Shown in pieces: positions 7,645-14,867 of a stretch of DNA of 18,505 nucleotides; within the stretch, counting starts at the first letter, position 1; every line of letters starts with the position of its first letter. The DNA is from Candidatus Thalassarchaeaceae archaeon (GTDB taxonomy: Archaea > Thermoplasmatota > Poseidoniia > Poseidoniales > Thalassarchaeaceae). The stretch is taken from NCBI GenBank assembly GCA_030747475.1, contig JASLKO010000068.1:1-18505 (forward strand), written 5' to 3'. The notes beneath the pieces are model-generated. The model saw nothing but the letters and a program-made list of their open reading frames with translations, was not told where the DNA came from and searched no databases. The position numbers were made by a program, and so were the translations under genes.

Positions 7645-8228
7645 TATGCAGGGCCGAACAGGCTGTCAATGTCGTCATCAGTAACGTCATCGAATGGCTC
7701 TGGGTCAGCCGCAGGTGCGGGTTCTGGTTCAGCCGCAACCACTTCTTCTTCAATCACTTCTTCATCTTCTTCAACAGGCTCTTCAATAGTGGATTCAACT
7801 ACTGGTTCGTCATCGTTTGTTCCAAAAATACCTGCATCATCAAGGTCATCCCAAGTTTCAGTACTTGTTCCAAATATATCGACGATTTCAGGCAATACAC
7901 CTTTTCGAGAAAGATAGAGAGATTGTGTTTTCGAATAGCGCTTCTTGACATCCGCCTTCGCATCTTGAAAGTCCCATGGTTGAACGACAATCAAATCGCC
8001 TTCACGAACCCATTGTCTACGGCGCATCTTGCCTGGGATTCGGGCCAAACGAGTTTCACCATCGGCACAAACAACACGGACCCGGCGGCCACCAAGAATT
8101 TGATCTGCAATCGCAAACATTTCGTTGATTCGTTCATTGGGTAGAGGGACTCGAATCTTATCGCTGGTATCGCCTTCAAGCTGCGCCAGCAACTCCTCAT
8201 CGACAGTTTCCTCACGACGTCGTCCCAT
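7644..8228 (-). CDS. eif1A: Translation initiation factor aIF1A with long acidic C-terminal tail
   Basis: The protein has 194 residues. Residues ~1-20 form a charged N-terminal tail (MGRRREETVDEE). An S1/OB-fold domain follows at ~32-113, with GGRRVRVVCADGETRLARIP (46-65), RRRQWVREGDLIVV (69-82) and the family signature FQDAKADVKKRY (87-98). This identifies aIF1A, which binds the A site of the small subunit and promotes initiation. Most archaeal homologues are near 110 residues. Here ~80 extra residues form a Glu/Asp/Pro/Ala-rich tail with two related acidic motifs, DDLDDAGIFG (127-136) and the terminal DDDIDSLFGPA (184-194). Eukaryotic eIF1A also ends in an acidic tail with a DDIDDI-type motif that contacts eIF5B. 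The gene is first in a likely two-gene operon with rio1, and its stop codon runs into the rio1 Shine-Dalgarno. Confidence 0.95.
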   Translation of the reverse strand: MGRRREETVDEELLAQLEGDTSDKIRVPLPNERINEMFAIADQILGGRRVRVVCADGETRLARIPGKMRRRQWVREGDLIVVQPWDFQDAKADVKKRYSKTQSLYLSRKGVLPEIVDIFGTSTETWDDLDDAGIFGTNDDEPVVESTIEEPVEEDEEVIEEEVVAAEPEPAPAADPEPFDDVTDDDIDSLFGPA

Positions 8229-8255
8229 GGTAACAGGCCGCCGAATCGACCACCC

Positions 8256-8263
8256 TACATAAA
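8256..8263 (-). promoter_or_regulatory. Possible TATA box for the aIF1A-rio1 operon
   Basis: TTTATGTA reads on the minus strand and is centred about 31 bases before the aIF1A ATG at 8228. This is the spacing expected of an archaeal TATA box driving a leaderless or very short-leader transcript. It is the most TATA-like element in the 76-base gap between nuoN and aIF1A. No transcript data support it. Confidence 0.4.
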
Positions 8264-8304
8264 CACGGAGGCGTCAAAATGGTGCCTCATCACGTGGTGT
8301 GGGC

Positions 8305-10062
8305 TTAACCAAACAATGCCATTGATGCGTCATTGGCTGCAAGAGCGAGTACTTCTGCCAGTGGACCAAAGCCAAAGACAACTGCACCCATTGTGCATAG
8401 CATGATGGCAATTCGAATCATTGGAGCCCGTGACAATCGCAGATTTCGATCGGTCTCATCATAGAACATGACAACACAGATTCGCAAATAATAGAACAAA
8501 GATATGGCGCTATTGATGAACAATAGAATCGCCAACCAGAAGACCCAAGAAAGTGAGCCCATGGCTTCTGAAAGACTGGCTCCAGAGACATCACCAACCG
8601 TACTTGAGATGATGCCACTGACCATCATCAACTTCGACAAGAATCCAGACAAAGGTGGAACTCCCGCTAGAGCCAACATGAACACCATCATCGAGATGGC
8701 AATCAATGGGTCTCGGCGTGCTAAGCCATGATAGTGCTCAAGTTTGTGACCTCGCCCCTCGCATTCTAACAGAGAGATGACAAGGAATGCCCCAAGTTTG
8801 AATGTAACCAAAACTGCAAGGTGGAAGATAATGGCTGTAGCGATCAACTCACTTCCATCTCCTGGTCCAAGGGCACCAATTGCTGCAATACCTGCGAGAA
8901 TGTATCCTGCATGTGCTACACTCGAATACGCGAGCATTCGCTTTGGATTTCTACTGCCCAATGCCGCAATATTACCCCAAGTCATTGTAATGGCAGCAAT
9001 GACACCGATCAAAACCGTCCAAGCGCTTCCATCGTCTGCGAGAGTGATGCCGATAAGAACACGCATCAATGCGACGAAACCCATCGCTTTACTCGCTGTT
9101 GAAAGAACACCAGCGACAGGTCCACTCGCGCCCTCATAGGCATCAGGAGTTGCAAAATGGAATGGAACAGCGCTGATCTTGAACCCGAAGGCGACCAGCA
9201 TCATTCCCAAACCGATGGAAGCCATGCCGTTGGGCCCTTCAGCCCAAGCGGTGGCCAAGCTAGAAATTGAAAGATCACCGTTCCACAAATACAACATTGA
9301 CATGCCATACAATCCAATGGCACTTGCAACGCTTCCTACGATGAAATACTTGACACCTGCTTCAGGACCAATTTCTGTTTCCTTGTTGAAGGTAATTAGA
9401 ACGTAAGAGGCCATGCTTGCCAATTCAAGGCCCACGAACAGCATGAACAGGTTCGCTGAGAGCGCTACGGTTGACATTCCAAGAGCAACCATGAGTACCA
9501 AGAGATAGAAATCAACCTGACGTCGATTGTTGAGTAGGCGCATGAGGCGCCGGTTTTCGACGACTTCATCTCGTTGCTTCTTGACGGCAATTCGGTGATG
9601 CGGTGTTGCAGGAAGTCGGTCCCAATTGGCAATGACCGCAATCAACAAAGCTGCGATGAAAATCATCTCCATCAAACGACTGAAAGCATCTACGCGTAGT
9701 ATGGTGGCATCTGAACTACACCAATTTGATCCAACATTGACCGCGCCTTCTGTGATGGCAATACAGGTCTCAGATGCACCGACACCTGAGTCCAGAATCT
9801 GGCTCAATAGTGCGGTGATGAAAGAGGCGAAGAGTGTGAAAGCTGCAATCGCCTGGGGCAATCGTGGATCACCCGTAAATGAAAATCGCTTTCCACCGAT
9901 GAAGTATGGGACTCGCCAACTCTTGCCAGGAATGGGCAATCGGAAGGTCGCATTTCCAAGGTTGGGGACCAGAATCATTGCAGTAATTCCAATCACTAGA
10001 ATCCATTCTGGCATCAGACGGCTGGCCATGTCAGGACCACTGAACAAATTTCCTAGGTTCAT
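8305..10062 (-). CDS. nuoN: Complex I proton-pumping subunit N (NuoN/FpoN-like)
   Basis: This 585-residue polytopic membrane protein is an antiporter-like subunit of complex I. Channel residues are recognisable: E213 in GLELASMASY, K238 in GVKYFIVGS, K295 in FKISAVPFHFATPDAYEGA and K477 in GFLSKLMM. The length exceeds the bacterial norm of about 485 residues. Two hydrophilic stretches appear additional: residues ~40-70 (with GKSWRVPYFIGGKRFSF) and a strongly basic loop at ~148-183 between two helices (with VKKQRDEVVENRRLMRLLNN). The ATG overlaps the nuoM stop as ATGA, and GGAGGTGA lies four bases upstream. It is the last gene of the operon here; a 76-base gap to aIF1A follows, with no clear terminator seen. 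Confidence 0.95.
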   Translation of the reverse strand: MNLGNLFSGPDMASRLMPEWILVIGITAMILVPNLGNATFRLPIPGKSWRVPYFIGGKRFSFTGDPRLPQAIAAFTLFASFITALLSQILDSGVGASETCIAITEGAVNVGSNWCSSDATILRVDAFSRLMEMIFIAALLIAVIANWDRLPATPHHRIAVKKQRDEVVENRRLMRLLNNRRQVDFYLLVLMVALGMSTVALSANLFMLFVGLELASMASYVLITFNKETEIGPEAGVKYFIVGSVASAIGLYGMSMLYLWNGDLSISSLATAWAEGPNGMASIGLGMMLVAFGFKISAVPFHFATPDAYEGASGPVAGVLSTASKAMGFVALMRVLIGITLADDGSAWTVLIGVIAAITMTWGNIAALGSRNPKRMLAYSSVAHAGYILAGIAAIGALGPGDGSELIATAIIFHLAVLVTFKLGAFLVISLLECEGRGHKLEHYHGLARRDPLIAISMMVFMLALAGVPPLSGFLSKLMMVSGIISSTVGDVSGASLSEAMGSLSWVFWLAILLFINSAISLFYYLRICVVMFYDETDRNLRLSRAPMIRIAIMLCTMGAVVFGFGPLAEVLALAANDASMALFG

Positions 10063-11696
10063 GGATTCACCTCCGGCGGGAATAAACGATTCTCAACCAA
10101 GAGGGTCGCCCAATCAGACATCATTTCGAACATTCCGAAGAAGTCTGGATAAATTCCGTAAACAACGGCAAGAACACCAAGAATCAACATTCCAGTATTC
10201 TCATGCCATGTGATGTCACGAGGTTCGTCACCGTGCATGGTTGGAGGCAATTGCGCAATCGGGTGATCGTGGTCATCTCTACCACCTTCAAAGATTGTTC
10301 TTTGCATGCTCCATAGGTAGTAAGTCGCTGTGACAATGAGTGTCAGGGCAGGCAACAATACCCACCAACCGAAGGCCATGTAGAATGCAATCAGAACGGC
10401 GACTTCGGCTACGAATCCTGCCATTAACGGCAATCCAAGACTGCCCATCCACCCAACCATCATGTGGGCACTCATCCAAGGACTATGTTTGGCTAGACCT
10501 CGCATTGAATCAATTTCAAGTGTGTGATAGTGATGCTTGAATGAACCACAAACTGCGAATAAGAGTGGACTGATGATTCCATGTGCGAACATCATGAAGA
10601 TGGCACCTGCAATTCCAAGTGGTTCCAATGTTGCAATTCCAAGGAAAATTAGACCCATGTGGCTGACCGATGAATATGCAACCATACGTTTGAGGTTGAT
10701 TTGTCCCAAACAAACGATTGCACCGTAGACCAGGCTGACCATGCCAAGAACGACAAGCAGAGTCTGGAATTGTATGACCTGATCAGGGAATAGCGTAACA
10801 CCCAGTCTCAGGAATCCGTAAGCACCCATCTTCAGCATGACACCTGCCAATAACATCGAACCGGCTGTCGGTGCTTGCACGTGAGCATCAGGTAACCAAG
10901 TGTGTACTGGCACGCTTGGCAGTTTGGTTGCAAACCCAATGAGCATCAAAAGGAATACGACACTGCGTAATCCTTCTGTTGCGATGAAATTATTTTGAGT
11001 TGACATCAAGATGAAGTCAAACGATTTTCCAGTGATATTCCCTGTCCAACTGGCATCATTGTTGAAGTACATCACAAGAATACCTGCGAGCATGAAAACG
11101 CTCGCGGTAAATGTGTAGATGAAGAATTTCTGGGCAGCATATCGACGATCATCACCACCCCACATCAAGATGAGGAAGAACATTGGAATCAATGTTAATT
11201 CCCAGAATACGTAGAATACGAACAAATCCAAACTGACGAAGACGCCGATAAGTGCGCCCTCCATCATCAGGATGAGGCTGTGGAAATATGCACCCTTCTT
11301 GGCGTTCCACTCAACAACCATTGTAATTGGAATGAGAAGTGTAGTCAACCAAACCATGGGGAATGAAAGCGCATCTATTCCGACGTGCCATGATACCCCA
11401 ATGCTACTGATTAGGGTGCAACTGCCAGTTCCGATTTCACCAATCTCACAATTCTGGTAGAGATATTCGCCCCAATGCATCCCAAATGTTTCTTCTAGAC
11501 CGATGAGCGTTGCGAGAACAAACATCAGAAGTGCAAGTGTAAGATTGACGTAGCGAATCGGATTTTCCAACACAACACGCATCTCGGCATTTGACATCCA
11601 ATGTGCCAACATCAGTAGAAGAGCGCCGGTGATTGGCAACAAGGTGAGAACGGTCAATGGGTTGCCAAGCAAATGAATGATATCGGTTGCTTCCAC
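10059..11696 (-). CDS. nuoM: Complex I proton-pumping subunit M (NuoM/FpoM-like)
   Basis: This 545-residue multi-helix protein is slightly longer than the bacterial homologue (about 509). Conserved channel features are E166 in FWELTLIPMF, K190 in AAQKFFIYT, K258 in ATKLPSVPVHTWLPDAHVQAP and K289 in AGVMLKMGAYG. These place it in the Nuo/Fpo M family of antiporter-like subunits that translocate protons when the complex reduces quinone. The start is GTG at 11696, directly after the nuoL TGA, with GGGGGGTGG five bases upstream inside the end of nuoL. It overlaps nuoN by four bases. An acidic, His-containing loop (about residues 470-495, with GGRDDHDHPIAQLPP) precedes the last helices. No key residue appears missing. 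Confidence 0.96.
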   Translation of the reverse strand: MEATDIIHLLGNPLTVLTLLPITGALLLMLAHWMSNAEMRVVLENPIRYVNLTLALLMFVLATLIGLEETFGMHWGEYLYQNCEIGEIGTGSCTLISSIGVSWHVGIDALSFPMVWLTTLLIPITMVVEWNAKKGAYFHSLILMMEGALIGVFVSLDLFVFYVFWELTLIPMFFLILMWGGDDRRYAAQKFFIYTFTASVFMLAGILVMYFNNDASWTGNITGKSFDFILMSTQNNFIATEGLRSVVFLLMLIGFATKLPSVPVHTWLPDAHVQAPTAGSMLLAGVMLKMGAYGFLRLGVTLFPDQVIQFQTLLVVLGMVSLVYGAIVCLGQINLKRMVAYSSVSHMGLIFLGIATLEPLGIAGAIFMMFAHGIISPLLFAVCGSFKHHYHTLEIDSMRGLAKHSPWMSAHMMVGWMGSLGLPLMAGFVAEVAVLIAFYMAFGWWVLLPALTLIVTATYYLWSMQRTIFEGGRDDHDHPIAQLPPTMHGDEPRDITWHENTGMLILGVLAVVYGIYPDFFGMFEMMSDWATLLVENRLFPPEVNP

Positions 11697-13976
11697 TCAA
11701 GCCACCCCCCATAGAATTCCAACCAGGACAAGCATTCCAACCGCAGCCATCAGCAAGTAATCGCTTGCGCGACCTGTTGTGAATTGACGTAGCCAAGTAC
11801 TCGTAGACTGGCTTCCAGATTCAATGCCCTTGATGACACCATCCACCCAATTTTTGTCAACCCACGCACTAATTCTAGCCAATGGCATCAGGGTTCGAGA
11901 AATCAACCACTCGTAGGCATCGTCAATGTAAAGTCGGTTGTGTAGTGCTGTTGCAAACCCACCGTTGGCCAATTCACCAACATCTGTGTGACCGACACTT
12001 CCTGAATAGCGAACCAACCATGCCGTCAATCTTGCGGGTTTTTCGCCTTCTGAAAGATGGCCGCCATGCATGCGTGCGGCGATAAATGGACCCAATCCTG
12101 CTGACAGCAGAATGGCGGTCCACCCCACAACCTTCAGTGTGTTATCTTCAGGTAGGAATGCATGTTCAAGTTCGTAGATGATTGCATCCACTGGATGCGC
12201 GAAGAAATCTGTCATGAAATGTGAATGTTCTGGGTCGGACAACCAATACACAAAGTGACCACAGGCAAGGATGAAGCCGCTAAATGCGGTCACGATTGAG
12301 AGTACAACCAAGGGTGTCTTGATCCATTGCGTGTCTTCATGAACATGCTCTGCGGTCTTGGTCTTCGCTTTGCCTGCGAAGGTCATGAACCACATTCGCG
12401 ACATGTAAAATCCAGTCATGCCCGCTGTACCAAGGACAAGTAGTGCTGGGAAAAGAATCAGTTCTCCACCTTGCAGATAAACGTTCCATGCCTGTCCGAC
12501 AATGCCTTCTTTGGACCAGAATCCACCGATGAGTGGGATGCCAATAATCGACATCGAGCCCAACATCATGGCGGTACTTGTAATGGGCATCTTGCTAGCC
12601 AAACCACCCATATTTCGCATGTCTTGAGGATCGAAGTCATGGTGATCCCCGTGGCCATGCACATGCTCATGTGCGTGGTGCATTTCATGGATGACAGAAC
12701 CTGAAGACATGAACAGCATCGCTTTGGCCATGGCGTGGTTGAACAAGTGGAAGAGGGAGGCTCCGAAGGCAAAGAGTGCGTACTTCTCATAGCCTTCATT
12801 TGCCAACCAACAGGCTGCACCTAACCCGGTGAAAATGTAAGCCAATTGGCTCATGGTCGAATAGGCCAATACGCGCTTGATGTCGTTGGCGACAAAAGCG
12901 ATTAATGCGGCCATGAACGCAGTGATGCCACCAATCCAAGCAATCAACATCGCCACATCTGACAAATCGCCTTCAAAGCTAGCTTCGCTGAATATGGGGA
13001 ACATACGTGCCACAAGATACAGACCTGCATTGACCATTGTCGCTGCGTGAATCAGAGCGGATACTGGGGTCGGGCCTTCCATCGCGTCAGGCAACCAAAC
13101 GTGGAGTGGGAATTGAGCAGACTTGCCCACACATCCAATGAACATCATGATGAGTGGCCATTGGAGATCCGCGCCCTCGATGGTACCGCCCAACGTTGGG
13201 TCACCAAAAATGACGGCGAACTCAAGGCTGTGGTAAAGGTCGTACAGCATAAACAATCCAACCATGAGGAATACGTCACCTACACGTGTAGTCAAGAAGG
13301 CCTTCTTGGCCGCAGCGGCTGCACTAGGTTTTTCCCAATAGAATCCAATCAGCAGATATGAACACAAGCCCATAATCTCCCAGAAGATGAACAACCAAAG
13401 GAAATTGTCAGCAAGAACCATTCCGAACATTCCCATACTAAACAACACAAATTCAGCAAAGAAGCGGTGGTTTCGATCTTCATTTTGATGATCAGTGGTC
13501 ATGTAACCAATGGCAAACCAACAAATGAGGAAGCAAAGGAAGGCCGCCACAAAGAGAACTGTGAGTGACACACTGTCAATCCACAATCCAAAGCTGAGTG
13601 TTGTGGTTTCACCAATGGACTGCCCATCAAGAATTTCAAAGTGAATCCATTGTAAAAGTGTACCTTGAGCACCAAAGTCAGCATGATGAATTAGGAATTC
13701 AACAATGAGCCACACTGTGAGTGACAGTGTAATCATCAATCCTGCCAAGGCAATAATGCCACCTTCTTTCAGCTGATGTTTCCACCAATCTTCACCTTTG
13801 TACAATTGACCCAAAATCAAAATTGTTGGGAAAATTGCAAATGGAACTGCAGCGATAAGGAAGGCGCTGTCAATGGCATCAAAGCCCATTGCCATTCGGA
13901 TGCCAGGGAATGACACCATGGCTAGAACTGGTAGAAGGAGATTCCACTCCGGTTTGCTGTATTCATGTTCACCCAT
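11697..13976 (-). CDS. nuoL: Complex I proton-pumping subunit L (NuoL/FpoL-like) with His-rich loop
   Basis: This 759-residue protein is longer than typical bacterial NuoL (about 613). Signature parts are FWEIMGLCSYLLIGFYW (198-214, E200), AAKKAFLTTRVGD (222-234), GKSAQFPLHVWLPDAMEGPTP (284-304, K285), HAMAKAML (414-421, K418) and GGFWSKEGI (484-492). The C-terminus has the long segment expected for the lateral helix plus the final anchoring helix (739-759). It is therefore the distal antiporter-like subunit, not a stand-alone Mrp protein, given its neighbours. Between SGSVIH and QDMRNMGGL the usually short loop is expanded and packed with nine histidines (430-446). GGGGGTGA precedes the ATG, and 12 bases separate it from nuoK. 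Confidence 0.96.
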   Translation of the reverse strand: MGEHEYSKPEWNLLLPVLAMVSFPGIRMAMGFDAIDSAFLIAAVPFAIFPTILILGQLYKGEDWWKHQLKEGGIIALAGLMITLSLTVWLIVEFLIHHADFGAQGTLLQWIHFEILDGQSIGETTTLSFGLWIDSVSLTVLFVAAFLCFLICWFAIGYMTTDHQNEDRNHRFFAEFVLFSMGMFGMVLADNFLWLFIFWEIMGLCSYLLIGFYWEKPSAAAAAKKAFLTTRVGDVFLMVGLFMLYDLYHSLEFAVIFGDPTLGGTIEGADLQWPLIMMFIGCVGKSAQFPLHVWLPDAMEGPTPVSALIHAATMVNAGLYLVARMFPIFSEASFEGDLSDVAMLIAWIGGITAFMAALIAFVANDIKRVLAYSTMSQLAYIFTGLGAACWLANEGYEKYALFAFGASLFHLFNHAMAKAMLFMSSGSVIHEMHHAHEHVHGHGDHHDFDPQDMRNMGGLASKMPITSTAMMLGSMSIIGIPLIGGFWSKEGIVGQAWNVYLQGGELILFPALLVLGTAGMTGFYMSRMWFMTFAGKAKTKTAEHVHEDTQWIKTPLVVLSIVTAFSGFILACGHFVYWLSDPEHSHFMTDFFAHPVDAIIYELEHAFLPEDNTLKVVGWTAILLSAGLGPFIAARMHGGHLSEGEKPARLTAWLVRYSGSVGHTDVGELANGGFATALHNRLYIDDAYEWLISRTLMPLARISAWVDKNWVDGVIKGIESGSQSTSTWLRQFTTGRASDYLLMAAVGMLVLVGILWGVA

Positions 13977-13988
13977 TCATTCACCCCC

Positions 13989-14291
13989 TCAATGCTTTAG
14001 CAGCGTTACCTCATCCAATGAAATTGTACCGCGTTGACTGTATAGTGCCAAGAAAATTGCCAATCCTACTGCAACCTCAGCGGCAGCAATTGCGATGGCG
14101 ATTGAAGTGTATACCCAACCGTCTATGTCGTTATAGTGTGCCGCACCAGCAACAAAGTTGAGATTGACGGCGTTTAGCATAATTTCAATGCACATCAGCA
14201 CGATAATCGCATTCTTTCTTGTGAAGACACCGATTAGCCCGATGCAGAATAAGAAAGCTCCCAAGCCAGCAATCCAGGTTGGTTCAATCAT
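13989..14291 (-). CDS. nuoK: Complex I membrane subunit K (NuoK/FpoK-like)
   Basis: This 100-residue, three-helix protein has the family's standard length. Both conserved membrane glutamates are present: E36 in CIEIMLNAVNLNF and E72 in AIAAAEVAVGLAI. They take part in the central proton path between the Q-site and the antiporter-like subunits. The ATG at 14291 overlaps the nuoJ2 stop as ATGA, and GGAGGTGA lies six bases before it. Nothing is unusual. Confidence 0.96.
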   Translation of the reverse strand: MIEPTWIAGLGAFLFCIGLIGVFTRKNAIIVLMCIEIMLNAVNLNFVAGAAHYNDIDGWVYTSIAIAIAAAEVAVGLAIFLALYSQRGTISLDEVTLLKH

Positions 14292-14560
14292 TCTTCTTCA
14301 CCTCCATGAAGTTCCCACATGAGGTTGATTTCACGTTCATCTCGAACAAGGTAAGCCGCACCGGCCATGGCCATCGTCAAAAGTGCGCCTAGAACTACCA
14401 ATGTGAATGCCCAGTCATCGAGAACTGCTGTTGCGAATTCCAATGTGGTCATCTCACCCGATGAACCAACACCCCAATTTGCTGGATCCATGAGGACAGC
14501 AAGAAGCACGCCTAGAAGTCCAATGATTCCAAGACGTGCGAAGGTGCTAATGAGTCTCAT
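14288..14560 (-). CDS. nuoJ2: Complex I subunit J, C-terminal half (NuoJ2)
   Basis: This 90-residue protein has two predicted helices (about residues 5-23 and 50-70) and an acidic end (HGGEEE). It corresponds to the C-terminal part of NuoJ, following a separate gene for the N-terminal half. The ATG at 14560 overlaps the nuoJ1 stop as ATGA and has its own GGAGGA seven bases upstream, so the split is built-in. Split J genes are known in archaeal complexes such as Methanosarcina fpo and haloarchaeal nuo. Sequence conservation of this half is low, so the call leans on position and topology. Confidence 0.85.
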   Translation of the reverse strand: MRLISTFARLGIIGLLGVLLAVLMDPANWGVGSSGEMTTLEFATAVLDDWAFTLVVLGALLTMAMAGAAYLVRDEREINLMWELHGGEEE

Positions 14561-14865
14561 TCGAAATCCTCCTCCATGATTTGGCGACGAGATAACATGA
14601 CACCGAAGGCAAAGACGAGCATTACACTGCCCAAGTATACCAGAATCTGAATGGCAGCCAACATCTCAGCATTGGCCATTAGAAATACACCTGCGACCGC
14701 AAAGAAGCACATGATTAGAGCGAGCATAGAATGAGCGACTCTCTTTGAGTAAACTGTGCCAAGCGCACCTGCGATTGCAATCAATGAAAGGATTCCGAAA
14801 GAAATCCCTTCTACGGAACCAAAAATGTCCCCAATAGGGTCCATGATAATCGCAGGCAACTCCAT
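14557..14865 (-). CDS. nuoJ1: Complex I subunit J, N-terminal half (NuoJ1)
   Basis: With the ATG at 14865 the protein has 102 residues. It contains the diagnostic NuoJ stretch: HSMLALIMCFFAVAGVFLM (45-63), AEMLAAIQILVYLGSVML (66-83) with E67 and Y77, and ends in LSRRQIMEEDFE. In NuoJ this region holds the helix whose pi-bulge links the quinone site to the proton path. A TTG at 14871 would overlap the nuoI stop, but GGAGG at 14877-14873 is seven bases from the ATG and only one from the TTG, so the ATG is preferred. The C-terminal half is encoded by the next gene. Confidence 0.92.
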   Translation of the reverse strand: MELPAIIMDPIGDIFGSVEGISFGILSLIAIAGALGTVYSKRVAHSMLALIMCFFAVAGVFLMANAEMLAAIQILVYLGSVMLVFAFGVMLSRRQIMEEDFE

Positions 14866-14867
14866 TC

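Noticed and set aside
8291..8296. CACGTG palindrome downstream of nuoN as an operator
   Set aside because: A single six-base palindrome is expected by chance, and no flanking symmetry or second copy supports it.
8305..13976. Stand-alone Mrp-type cation antiporter genes
   Set aside because: The three antiporter-like genes sit with nuoD, H, I, J and K, and NuoL has the long C-terminal segment of complex I.
14288..14865. nuoJ broken by a frameshift
   Set aside because: The halves are joined by an ATGA overlap and the second has its own ribosome site. Split J genes are normal in archaeal complexes.
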